From: Tardiphaga sp.
GTDB lineage: Bacteria > Pseudomonadota > Alphaproteobacteria > Rhizobiales > Xanthobacteraceae
DNA: 64,000 nucleotides
Assembly: GCF_028290495.1 (NCBI RefSeq)
Contig: NZ_JAQGJT010000023.1
Span: 1 to 64,000 of the forward strand
Direction: 5' to 3'
Shown here: positions 33,896 through 42,524 of the stretch, in pieces
Numbering within the stretch: the first letter of the stretch is position 1
Layout of the letters: every line of letters starts with the position of its first letter
The notes under the pieces: model-generated
What the model was told of the DNA's origin: nothing
The model's database searches: none
What the model saw: the letters and a program-made list of their open reading frames with translations, nothing else
Made by a program: the position numbers and the translations under genes

Positions 33896-36285
33896 GCGAC
33901 GGTCTCGACCAGAACCGCGGGTTGTCGGTGTTGGATCGCCCGAATTCCTACATCGGCAAGACCGTGCCGCGGCCTAACCTCGACCGGCTGATGCAGGGCA
34001 GGGGGCAGTATGTCAGCGACATGACTCTGCCGCGGATGGCGCATGTCGTGTTCCTGCGCTCGCCCTATGCGCATGCGAAGATCGTCAACATAGATGTGAC
34101 CGCGGCCAAGGCGATGCCGGGCGTGATTGCTGTCGTCACGGGCCCCGAACTGGCTGAGGTGATTACACCGTGGGTCGGCGTGCTCACCCATCTCAAGGGC
34201 TTGAAGTCGGCACCGCAACACGCCATCGCCGTCGATCGCGCGTGCTGGCAGGGCGAAGCCGTCGCCGCCATCGTTGCGACCAGCCGGGCGCTCGCCGAAG
34301 ACGCCGCCGAGCAGATGTCGGTGGACTACGAAGAACTGACGCCGGTCACCAGCATGCGCACCGCGTTGGATGCCGAGACGCCTGTTATCCATCCCGTGCT
34401 CGGCGACAATCTCGCCTTCGAGCGCAATCTCGATGCCGGTGCGATCGATAAGGCCTTTGCCGAGTCCGACGAAGTCGTCGAGGCCGAATTCGTGTTCGGC
34501 CGCCACACAGGCGTGACGCTGGAGCCGCGCGCTGTGCTGGCCGACTGGAATCCCGGTGAAGCCCGCCTGACGATCTATCAGGGCACCCAGGCGCCGCACA
34601 TGGTGCAGAATATCGCCGCCAAGCACCTCGGTCTCGAAGAGGCGCAGGTGCGCGTCGTCTGCAAGGATGTCGGCGGCTCGTTCGGCATCAAGGTGCATAT
34701 TTACGCCGACGAGATGGCGACCTACGCGCTGTCGAAGTTGCTGCGTCGCCCCGTCAAATTCGTCGCCGACCGCGTTGAGAGCTTCAACACCGACATCCAT
34801 GCCCGCGACCACATCTGCAAGGGCCGTATCGGCGTCAACAACGACGGTACCATCACCGGCTTCGAGATCGACGATCTTACCGGCATTGGACCGTATTCGA
34901 TGTATCCGCGCACCAGCGCGATCGAGGCCAATCAGGTCGTCAATCTGGTCGGCGGCCCTTACACCGCGCCGAACTATCGCGCGCGCGCCCGGGTCGTGTT
35001 CCAGAACAAGAACGTCACCTGCCAGTATCGCGCGGTCGGCCATCCGATCGCCTGTTCGGTCACCGAGGGGCTGGTTGATCTCGCCGCGCGCCGCATCGGC
35101 ATGGACCCGGTGGCGATCCGCCGCAAGAACCTGATCGCCGACGACGCCTATCCCTGTGCCTCGCCGTCGGGCATGAAGTTCGAGGCGCTGTCGCATCAGG
35201 CCTCGATCGACAAATTGTTCGCGATGATGGATTACGACGCGCTGCGCGCCGAGCAAGCCGAACTGCGCAAGAAGGGCATCTATCGCGGCATCGGCATCGC
35301 CAGCTTCATCGAGGTCACCAATCCGGCCGCGGCGTTCTACGGCGTCGGCGGCGCGCGCATCTCGTCGCAGGACGGCGTCACGGTGCGGCTCGACGCCACC
35401 GGCGCGGTGATCTGCCAGACCAGCCTCACCGAACAGGGCCAGGGTTCGGAATCGCTGACGGCGCAGATCGTCGGCAGCGTGCTCGGCGTGTCGATGAACC
35501 GTGTCCGTGTCATTCTCGGCGATACCGACAACACGCCCTATGGCGGCGGCACCTGGGCATCGCGCGGCGCCGGCATCGGCGGCGAGGCGGCGTTGCAATC
35601 CGCCAAGGCGTTGCGCAAGAACATCCTCGATGTCGCAGCCGCCATCCTGCAGGCCAAACCCGGCGATCTCGACATCGTCGACAATGCAGTGGTCGATATG
35701 GCCGGCGGCCAGCCGCGCATCGAGCTGCATGAGCTGGCGCGGATCGTGTATTTCCGACCGGACACGCTGCCGCCGGGCTTCCAGGCCGAGCTGATGGCGA
35801 CCCGTCACTTTGTGCCGCGCGACTATCCCTTCGCCTTCACCAACGGCGTGCAGGCATCGTGGCTGGAGGTCGATCCGAACACCGGCTTCATCACGCTGCT
35901 CAGGCACTGGGTGGTCGAGGACTGCGGCACGCTGATCAACCCGCAGCTGGTCGACGAGCAAATCCGCGGCGGCGTCGTGCAGGGGCTGGGCGCCGCACTC
36001 TACGAACATTTGATCTATGACGAGCGCGGCCAGCTCACCAATGCCAACATGGCGGACTATCTGGTGCCGATGTCCGGCGAGATGCCGGATATCGATATCG
36101 GTCATGTGGTGTCGCCGACGCTGGAGACCGAGTTGGGCGCCAAGGGCGCGGGGGAAGCCGGTACGGCCGGTGCGTCCGCGTGCGTCGCCAATGCCGTGAA
36201 CGATGCGCTTTCGCCGTTTGACGTAAGCATCACCGAAATTCCACTGACGCCGCGGCTCATTCTCACGGCGCTGGGAGTGGCCTGA
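33892..36285 (+). CDS. Molybdopterin-binding large subunit of molybdenum hydroxylase (CoxL-like, not CO dehydrogenase)
   Basis: A 797-residue catalytic subunit. It has the large-subunit core blocks KDVGGSFGIKVHIY (259-271), EQGQGSESLTAQIVGSVLG and the C-terminal KGAGEAG with the catalytic glutamate E755. At the CO dehydrogenase signature position it reads VTCQYRAVGHP (376-384) instead of the form I VAYRCSFR, so the copper-binding active-site cysteine is missing; it is not a form I CO dehydrogenase. More likely it hydroxylates an aldehyde or an N-heteroaromatic ring carbon. Overlaps coxS-like by 4 bases; a Liv transporter set follows 61 bases later in the same direction. Confidence 0.92.
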   Translation: MSDGLDQNRGLSVLDRPNSYIGKTVPRPNLDRLMQGRGQYVSDMTLPRMAHVVFLRSPYAHAKIVNIDVTAAKAMPGVIAVVTGPELAEVITPWVGVLTHLKGLKSAPQHAIAVDRACWQGEAVAAIVATSRALAEDAAEQMSVDYEELTPVTSMRTALDAETPVIHPVLGDNLAFERNLDAGAIDKAFAESDEVVEAEFVFGRHTGVTLEPRAVLADWNPGEARLTIYQGTQAPHMVQNIAAKHLGLEEAQVRVVCKDVGGSFGIKVHIYADEMATYALSKLLRRPVKFVADRVESFNTDIHARDHICKGRIGVNNDGTITGFEIDDLTGIGPYSMYPRTSAIEANQVVNLVGGPYTAPNYRARARVVFQNKNVTCQYRAVGHPIACSVTEGLVDLAARRIGMDPVAIRRKNLIADDAYPCASPSGMKFEALSHQASIDKLFAMMDYDALRAEQAELRKKGIYRGIGIASFIEVTNPAAAFYGVGGARISSQDGVTVRLDATGAVICQTSLTEQGQGSESLTAQIVGSVLGVSMNRVRVILGDTDNTPYGGGTWASRGAGIGGEAALQSAKALRKNILDVAAAILQAKPGDLDIVDNAVVDMAGGQPRIELHELARIVYFRPDTLPPGFQAELMATRHFVPRDYPFAFTNGVQASWLEVDPNTGFITLLRHWVVEDCGTLINPQLVDEQIRGGVVQGLGAALYEHLIYDERGQLTNANMADYLVPMSGEMPDIDIGHVVSPTLETELGAKGAGEAGTAGASACVANAVNDALSPFDVSITEIPLTPRLILTALGVA

Positions 36286-36346
36286 CCAAGACGACGACCA
36301 AGCTGATCGAAAACGACAGCACTTAAAAACACAGAGGGAGACACAC

Positions 36347-37600
36347 ATGACCAAGAAGACACCGACTTCCGGACTGGTTACGCGCCGCCGCCTGCTGACG
36401 ACCGTGGGCGCCGGGGCTGTTCTGGCGGTCTCGCCGTTCCGCATCAACCTGCTTCAAGCGCAGGAAGCCACCATCAAGGTCGGCTTCCCCGTGCCGCTCA
36501 CCGGCCCCTATGGCACCGAAGCGCAGGACCAGGTCCGCGCCGCCGAAGTGGCGATCGCTGAATTCAACGAAGGCGGCGGCCTCAACGGCCGCAAGGCCGA
36601 GCTTCTGGTGCGCGACGACAAGCTCAACCCCGGCGAAGCCGCGACGCGCACGCTGGAGCTGATCGAGAAGGAGAAGGTCAACTTCATCGTCGGCAGCCTG
36701 TCGGCCGCCGTGCAGCTCGCGGTGAACAACGTCACCAGGGAACGCGGCATCATCTTCAACTCGATCAGCCAGTCGGATACCATCAACGAAGTCTCCGACT
36801 TCAGCAAATTCACCTTCCACGAGGCGCTGAATCCGCACATGACCGCCGGCGCGGTCGGCCGCTATGCGTTCCCGAAGTTCGGCAAGAAGGTCGCATTCCT
36901 CACCGCCGACTATGCCTACGGCCATGAAATGGTTCGCGGCTTCCAGGAGGCCGGCAAGGCATTCGGCGTCGAGACGCTTGTCGATATCCGCCATCCGCTT
37001 GGCACAACCGACTTCTCGGCGCTGCTGCCGCGCATCCAGGCTCTGAAGCCTGACATCCTGTGCATCAGCAATTTCGGCCGCGACCAGCAGATCGCGCTGA
37101 AGCAGGCGACTGATTTCGGCATGAAGAAGTCGATGAAGATCATCGTCCCGATCATGCTCTACACCGGCCGTATCGCCGCCGGGCCGCAGGCCTTCGAAGG
37201 CGTGATCGGCGGGACGTCCTATTATTGGGGTATCGAGGACAAAATCGCTTCGGCCAAGGCGTTCAACGATCGCTTCCGCAAGATGCATGCCGGCAAGGTG
37301 CCATCGGATTACGGCGCGCTCGGCTATGGCGGCGTCAAGACGCTGCTAATGGGCGCCAAGGCCGCAGGCAGCCTGGAGGCCGACAAGGTGATCGCGGCCA
37401 TCGAGGCGCTGAAATACGACTACTACAAGGGGCCGCAATACTATCGCGGCTGCGATCACCAGTCGGTGCAGTCGGTGCTGATCATCGAGTCGAAGGCCAA
37501 CCCGCAGAAGGGCGACGCCGACGTGTTCAACGTGGTCGAGACCGAAGCGCCGAACGACGCCAACCTGCGCAGCTGCGCGGCGCTCGGTCACAAGGCTTGA
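36347..37600 (+). CDS. Liv-type ABC transporter substrate-binding protein (cluster D)
   Basis: A 417-residue Peripla_BP_6 protein. The twin-arginine-type leader TRRRLLTTVGAGAVLAVSPF is followed by a probable cut near LLQAQEA; the mature start is TIKVGFPVPLTGPYGTEAQDQ, then GLNGRKAELLVRDDKLNPGEA. Two cysteines occur near the C-terminus (YRGCDHQSVQ, LRSCAAL), which could form a disulfide in the periplasm. An 12-bp hairpin separates it from livH. Complete importer with the next four genes. Ligand unknown, probably the substrate or product of the molybdenum enzyme upstream. Confidence 0.92.
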   Translation: MTKKTPTSGLVTRRRLLTTVGAGAVLAVSPFRINLLQAQEATIKVGFPVPLTGPYGTEAQDQVRAAEVAIAEFNEGGGLNGRKAELLVRDDKLNPGEAATRTLELIEKEKVNFIVGSLSAAVQLAVNNVTRERGIIFNSISQSDTINEVSDFSKFTFHEALNPHMTAGAVGRYAFPKFGKKVAFLTADYAYGHEMVRGFQEAGKAFGVETLVDIRHPLGTTDFSALLPRIQALKPDILCISNFGRDQQIALKQATDFGMKKSMKIIVPIMLYTGRIAAGPQAFEGVIGGTSYYWGIEDKIASAKAFNDRFRKMHAGKVPSDYGALGYGGVKTLLMGAKAAGSLEADKVIAAIEALKYDYYKGPQYYRGCDHQSVQSVLIIESKANPQKGDADVFNVVETEAPNDANLRSCAALGHKA

Positions 37601-37608
37601 TGCAGACG

Positions 37609-37635
37609 GATGCGCGCCCGCAGCGGGCGCGCATC
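37609..37635 (+). terminator. Hairpin between binding protein and livH, cluster D
   Basis: A perfect 12-bp GC-rich stem (37609-37620 with 37624-37635) with a 3-base loop, followed by GCTTTT, lying between the binding-protein stop and the livH ribosome site. It can act as partial terminator or 3' stabiliser giving more binding protein than permease. Confidence 0.6.
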
Positions 37636-37652
37636 GCTTTTGGAGGAACAGA

Positions 37653-38537
37653 ATGGCCGGCCTGAGTTTCGATCTTATCGCGTTGCAGCTTTTCACGGGG
37701 CTGGCGCTCGGCGCGATCTACGTGCTGTTTGCCATCGGCCTGTCGCTGATCTTCGGCATGCTGACCGTGGTGAATTTCGCGCATGGCGCGTTCTACATGA
37801 TCGGCGCCTATGTTGGCCTGTTCCTGCTGTCTCTGGGCGGCAATTTCTGGCTCTGCCTGGTGGCGGTGCCCCTGATCGTCGGCGTCAGCGGCATGATCGT
37901 CGAACGCTTCCTGATCCGGCCGCTGTATGGGCGCGGCATCGATTACCCGCTGCTGCTGACCTTTGGCCTCAGTTACATCATGGTCGAACTAATCCGCATC
38001 GCCTTCGGCAAGAGCGGCTATCCGTTCGACACGCCGGACCTGCTGCAGGGCGCGGTCAATATCGGCGTCGGCTATTTCCCGCTGTACCGGCTGTTCGTGA
38101 TCGGCGCCGCCGTCGCGGTGCTGCTGGCGCTGTGGCTGTTTCTGGAAAAGACCAGCTTCGGCCTCATCATCCGTGCCGGCGCGCGAGATCCGCAGATCGT
38201 CCGCGTGCTCGGCGTCGATGTCGGCCGCGTCTGGCTGTATGTGTTCGGCATCGGCACCGCGATCGCGGGCCTTGCCGGATTGCTGGCCGCCCCGTTGCAG
38301 GGCGTGATTCCGGAAATGGGCGCCAACATTCTGGCGGAAGCGTTTGTCGTCACGGTAGTCGGCGGCATGGGGTCGATCGGCGGTGCGGTGATCGCGGGCC
38401 TGTTGGTTGGTGTCGTCGTCAGCATGACGTCGTTGTTCGCGCCGGAAATGGCGAAGGTCTCGATCTTCGCCTTGATGGCCGTTGTGTTGCTGATCCGTCC
38501 GCAGGGCTTTTTCGGCCGTGCCGGACTCATGAGCTAA
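37653..38537 (+). CDS. LivH-type ABC permease (cluster D)
   Basis: A 294-residue permease with LFTGLALGAIYVLFAIGLSLIFGMLTVVNFAHGAFYMIGAYVG at the start, coupling loop LIIRAGARDPQIVRVLGVDVGRVWLY and the glycine-rich VTVVGGMGSIGGAVIAGLLVGV. Ribosome site TTTTGGAGGAACAGA. Inner membrane, several spans. Confidence 0.93.
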   Translation: MAGLSFDLIALQLFTGLALGAIYVLFAIGLSLIFGMLTVVNFAHGAFYMIGAYVGLFLLSLGGNFWLCLVAVPLIVGVSGMIVERFLIRPLYGRGIDYPLLLTFGLSYIMVELIRIAFGKSGYPFDTPDLLQGAVNIGVGYFPLYRLFVIGAAVAVLLALWLFLEKTSFGLIIRAGARDPQIVRVLGVDVGRVWLYVFGIGTAIAGLAGLLAAPLQGVIPEMGANILAEAFVVTVVGGMGSIGGAVIAGLLVGVVVSMTSLFAPEMAKVSIFALMAVVLLIRPQGFFGRAGLMS

Positions 38538-38544
38538 GGTCGAT

Positions 38545-39537
38545 ATGTCCATGAATGAAATGTCGCAGACGCTGGCGCAGACCAGCGTCGAACCGCGCAA
38601 CTGGTTCGAGACCGCCAAGCGCCACCGTGCGCTGCTCGCCAGCCTGTTCGTGCTCGTGTTCCCGCTGATCATGCCGTTCACCGCGCTCGCGGTAAATATT
38701 CTGATCTATGGCCTCTACGCGCTCGGCTTCAACCTTCTGTTCGGCTATCTCGGGCTGTTGTCGTTCGGCCATGCGGCGCTGTTCGGCACCGGTGCCTATT
38801 TGTGCGGCATCGCCATCGTGCATCTCGGCATGCCGTGGTATGCCGCGATCGGCATGGGCATCCTTGGCGGCGCGGTGATGGCCGCCGGCATCGGCGCGCT
38901 GGCGATCCGCACCCGCGGCATCTACTTCGCGATGGTGACGATGGCGCTGTCGCAATGCGTGTTCTACCTGTTCTATCAGGCGGAGCACTGGACCGGCGGC
39001 GAGAACGGGCTGCGCGGCATCAATGTCCGCGTCATCGACATCTTCGGCTTCAAGTTCGATTTCATCAATCCGATGACGCGCTATTACGTCGTCGCCGCCT
39101 TCGTCATCGCGGCGCTCTATGTGCTGTCGCGGATACTGGCCTCGCCGTTCGGCGCGGTGATCGAGGCGGTCCGCGAGAACGAGGCCCGCGCCCGCGCATC
39201 CGGCTATAACGTAACGCTGACGCGGCTGGTCACCTTCATTCTGTCCGGCGCATTCTGCGGCCTCGCCGGAGCGCTGATGGCGATGCACCTGTCGATCGTG
39301 CCGATCGAAATCCTGCACATCGAGACCTCCGGCATGGTGGTGATGATGTCGCTGCTTGGCGGTATGGGTACTTTCTTCGGCCCGTTCGTCGGCGCCGCGG
39401 TATTCCTGTTGCTGGAAAACCTCGTCTCGCTGTGGACCGTGCACTGGCAGCTGATTGTCGGCGCGGTGTTCGTCGTCTGCGTATTGTTCTTCCCGGCGGG
39501 CATCTGGGGAACGATTCTGAAGTGGATCAAGCCATGA
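38545..39537 (+). CDS. LivM-type ABC permease (cluster D)
   Basis: A 330-residue permease. A cytoplasmic N-terminal tail of about 30 residues precedes LIYGLYALGFNLLFGYLGLLSFGHAALFGTGAYLCG; the coupling loop is AVRENEARARASGYNVTLTRLVTF. Starts 7 bases after the livH stop and overlaps livG by 4 bases. Confidence 0.93.
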   Translation: MSMNEMSQTLAQTSVEPRNWFETAKRHRALLASLFVLVFPLIMPFTALAVNILIYGLYALGFNLLFGYLGLLSFGHAALFGTGAYLCGIAIVHLGMPWYAAIGMGILGGAVMAAGIGALAIRTRGIYFAMVTMALSQCVFYLFYQAEHWTGGENGLRGINVRVIDIFGFKFDFINPMTRYYVVAAFVIAALYVLSRILASPFGAVIEAVRENEARARASGYNVTLTRLVTFILSGAFCGLAGALMAMHLSIVPIEILHIETSGMVVMMSLLGGMGTFFGPFVGAAVFLLLENLVSLWTVHWQLIVGAVFVVCVLFFPAGIWGTILKWIKP

Positions 39538-40295
39538 CCGCTGCTCCCTCCCAGGTCATCATGCGCACCGAAGGCGCCAGCAAGGTGTTCGGCAAGTTCA
39601 GGGCGCTGAACAACATCACCGCGGAATTCTCCACCGGCGCGATCACCTCGATCATCGGTCCGAACGGCGCCGGCAAGAGTACCTATTTCAACCTGCTGTC
39701 CGGCGCGTTGCAGCCGACCAGCGGCAAGGTCGAGTTCGAGGGGCGCGATGTCAGCAAGGTCGCGCAGCACGAATTCGCCCATATGGGCATCGCCAAGTCG
39801 TTCCAGATCACCAATGTGTTTCCGCAACTGACCACGCGCGAGAACGTCCGCGTCGGTCTGCAGGCCTTCGTGTCGCGCTACAACATGTGGAAGCCGCGCG
39901 CCACATTGCCGGGGCTTTCGGAAAAAGCCGACGAGTTGCTGGCGCTGGTCGGGCTAGGCAACCGCCGCGACCGCGTCGCCAAGGAATTGGCGCATGGCGA
40001 GCAGCGCGCGCTGGAAATCGGCATGGCGCTGGCCAGCAACCCGCGATTGCTGCTGCTGGATGAGCCGACCGCCGGCATGAGCCCGGAAGAGACGCGGGTG
40101 ATGATGGACCTGATCGTCAAGCTGGCGCGCGAGCGCACGGTGATCCTGGTCGAGCACAAGATGAAACTGGTGATGGGGATCAGCGACCGCATTCTGGTGC
40201 TGCATCACGGAGAATTGCTGGCGCAGGGCACGCCGACCGAGGTCCGTCAGAATGATCAGGTCAAGCGCGTCTATCTTGGCCAGCGGGAGCACTAG
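39534..40295 (+). CDS. LivG-type ABC ATPase (cluster D)
   Basis: A 253-residue ATPase: Walker A IGPNGAGKSTYF, LivG insert region VGLQAFVSRYNMWKPRATLPG, signature-equivalent LAHGEQRALEIGMALA, Walker B LLLLDEPTAGMSPEE, switch histidine in VEHKM. Start ATG 39534 in the ATGA overlap with livM. Confidence 0.93.
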   Translation: MTAAPSQVIMRTEGASKVFGKFRALNNITAEFSTGAITSIIGPNGAGKSTYFNLLSGALQPTSGKVEFEGRDVSKVAQHEFAHMGIAKSFQITNVFPQLTTRENVRVGLQAFVSRYNMWKPRATLPGLSEKADELLALVGLGNRRDRVAKELAHGEQRALEIGMALASNPRLLLLDEPTAGMSPEETRVMMDLIVKLARERTVILVEHKMKLVMGISDRILVLHHGELLAQGTPTEVRQNDQVKRVYLGQREH

Positions 40296-40298
40296 ACG

Positions 40299-41000
40299 AT
40301 GCTGAAGGTTACAAAGCTCAACGCCTGGTACGGCGCCAGCCACGTGTTGCAGGACATCGCGCTCGAGGTGAACAAGGGTGAGATCGTCTGCCTGATCGGC
40401 CGCAATGGCGCCGGCAAGACAACGACGCTGAAGTCGATCATGGGGCTGGTCAAGACCTCCGGCTCGACCGAGTTCAAGGGCAGGGAGATCCTGAGCGAAC
40501 CCGCGCATACGCGCTTCGCGCTGGGCCTCGCTTATGTGCCGGAAGAGCGCCGCATCGTGCAGGGCCTGACTGTGCGCGAGAATTTGCGGCTCGGCCTGGT
40601 TGCGTCGCCGGCCAAGACCAAAGAGGTGCAGCTGATTGAAGAAATCGCGGAAATCTTTCCGCGGCTGGCGGAACGGCTCGACCAGGAGGCCGTCACTATG
40701 TCCGGCGGCGAACAGCAGATGCTGGCGATCGCGCGCGCTATGATCGCCAAGCCGGACCTGATCATGCTGGACGAGCCCTCGGAAGGCATCATGCCGGTGC
40801 TGGTCGACGAGATGTTCGAGCTGTTCCGCAAGATGAAGTCGGAAGGCACGACCATCCTGCTGGTCGAGCAGAACGTCGAACTGGCGCTGGCAATCGCCGA
40901 CCGGGCCTATGTGCTCGACCAGGGCGAGGTCGTGCACCATGCCAGCGCCACCGCGCTGCTGGCCGATGATGAGATCAAGGAGCGGTACTGCTCTGTGTGA
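40299..41000 (+). CDS. LivF-type ABC ATPase (cluster D)
   Basis: A 233-residue ATPase with Walker A LIGRNGAGKTTT, signature MSGGEQQMLAIARAMI, Walker B LIMLDEPSEGIMPV. Starts with ATG 3 bases after livG, unlike the overlapping TTG starts of the other two livF genes. Probably the end of the CoxMSL-LivKHMGF unit; no hairpin is obvious after it. Confidence 0.92.
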   Translation: MLKVTKLNAWYGASHVLQDIALEVNKGEIVCLIGRNGAGKTTTLKSIMGLVKTSGSTEFKGREILSEPAHTRFALGLAYVPEERRIVQGLTVRENLRLGLVASPAKTKEVQLIEEIAEIFPRLAERLDQEAVTMSGGEQQMLAIARAMIAKPDLIMLDEPSEGIMPVLVDEMFELFRKMKSEGTTILLVEQNVELALAIADRAYVLDQGEVVHHASATALLADDEIKERYCSV

Positions 41001-41102
41001 TCGGCATTTGTTCGAGGCCTTCTGCGAGTGTTAGACTAAACATCTACTGCATGTTGCGTGCGACATAAGTCGCCGTTTTGTCTTTCCAGAATGGCACCCT
41101 GA

Positions 41103-42524
41103 ATGACGTCCATCCCCGATGCAAAGCCCTTGAGTCGGGGTGGTCTTTACTTGCTGCTCGCCGGCCAGTTGTTGCCGATGGTCGATTTCTCGATCGTCAA
41201 CGTGGCGATGGACTCGATCGCCCATTCGCTCGGCGCCAGCGAGACGCAACTGGTGTTGATCGTCGCCGTCTATGGGGTGGCGTTCGCGCTGTGCCTGGCG
41301 ATGGGGGGGAGGCTCGGGGACAATTATGGCCGGCGCCGGCTGTTCGGCTGGGGCGTCGCGCTGTTCGCCGTTGCTTCCTTGCTGTGCGGAATGGCGACCA
41401 CGGTGCCGCTGCTGCTGGTGGCGCGCGCGGTGCAGGGTGTCGGTGCGGCGCTGGTGGTGCCGCAGATCCTGGCGACGATCCACGTCACCTTGCGCGGTCA
41501 CGCGCATTCACGGGCGATCGGCCTGTATGCCTCCGTCAACGGCCTGGCCTTCGTGGTCGGGCAGGTGTTCGGCGGATTTCTGGTCTCGGCGGATATCGGC
41601 GGGCTGGCGTGGCGCAACGTGTTCCTGGTCAATCTGCCGATCTGCGCGGCCGTGCTGTTGGGCATGCGGAAATTCATGCCCGAGACAACGTCGCCCAATC
41701 CGGCACGGATCGACTGGCCGGGGACCTTGATGCTGGCGCTCGTCGTGCTCTGCCTGCTGCTGCCGCTGTCGCTCGGCCCGCTGCTGCGCTGGCCGTGGCA
41801 GGGCACGGTGATCCTGCTCATGGTGCCGCTGTTGCTGTGGCTGCTGTGGCGCGTCGAACTCTGGCAGGAAGCGCGCCACGCCGCACCGCTGTTGCCGCCC
41901 TCGCTGCTCCGGTTGCGCAGCGTGCGCTATGGCCTCGGTATGATGGCGATCTTCTTCGGCAGTTTCAGCGGCTACATGTTTGCGATGGCGCTGACGCTGC
42001 AGATCGGCGCCGGTTTTTCCGCGTTGCAGTCGGGCAATGCGTTCATCGCCGTCGGCACCGCCTTCTTCATCGGCTCGCTGCTGACGGCGCGCGCCTTCGC
42101 GCGATTCGAGCGCACCACGGTTCTGCTGTTCGGCTGCGCGGTGCAGATGACCGGGCTGATCGCGCTGATGCTCACGCTGTACTCGGTCTGGCCGGCGCCC
42201 ACCGTGTGGAATCAGATCCCCGCGACCTTTCTGGTCGGCTTCGGTCAGGCCTTCATGGTCGGGAGCTTCTTTCGCATCAGCCTGTCCGAGGTTCCTCCGG
42301 GGCAGGCGGGCGCGGGAAGCGCGATGCTGTCGACGGTGCAGCAGGCGTCTTTCGGGCTCGGGCCGGCGGTGTTCGGCGCCGTCCTTACCCAGGTTCTGCA
42401 TCTGGAGGCGGGCAACTATCTCTATGCCGCGCTGGCGGCGCTGGGCGTCGAGGTTTGCCTGATGGCTGCGCTGGCGAGCGTCGCGCTGGCGCTGCGCAAA
42501 GGCATGCCGCTACAAAAAGCGTAA
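41103..42524 (+). CDS. MFS transporter, DHA2 (14-span) drug/exporter type
   Basis: A 473-residue membrane protein of the major facilitator superfamily. Motif A is visible as GGRLGDNYGRRRLF (after span 2), the early aspartate in LPMVDFSIVNVAMDSIAHSLG marks the DHA2 (EmrB/QacA) group, and VPQILATIHVTLRG gives motif C-like sequence. The number of hydrophobic stretches suits 14 spans. Last gene of the catabolic region, same strand as the Liv set 102 bases upstream; it may export a toxic intermediate or an unrelated drug. A 10-bp-stem hairpin follows (42561-42584). Confidence 0.88.
   Translation: MTSIPDAKPLSRGGLYLLLAGQLLPMVDFSIVNVAMDSIAHSLGASETQLVLIVAVYGVAFALCLAMGGRLGDNYGRRRLFGWGVALFAVASLLCGMATTVPLLLVARAVQGVGAALVVPQILATIHVTLRGHAHSRAIGLYASVNGLAFVVGQVFGGFLVSADIGGLAWRNVFLVNLPICAAVLLGMRKFMPETTSPNPARIDWPGTLMLALVVLCLLLPLSLGPLLRWPWQGTVILLMVPLLLWLLWRVELWQEARHAAPLLPPSLLRLRSVRYGLGMMAIFFGSFSGYMFAMALTLQIGAGFSALQSGNAFIAVGTAFFIGSLLTARAFARFERTTVLLFGCAVQMTGLIALMLTLYSVWPAPTVWNQIPATFLVGFGQAFMVGSFFRISLSEVPPGQAGAGSAMLSTVQQASFGLGPAVFGAVLTQVLHLEAGNYLYAALAALGVEVCLMAALASVALALRKGMPLQKA

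Noticed and set aside
33892-36285. Naming the three-subunit enzyme CO dehydrogenase (coxMSL)
   Set aside because: Gene order fits but the active-site motif does not; only a general molybdenum hydroxylase call is supported.
33835-36447. An 870-codon minus-strand frame
   Set aside because: Antisense to the CoxL-like gene; no motif, and the plus strand encodes a full molybdenum hydroxylase subunit with cluster-linked neighbours.
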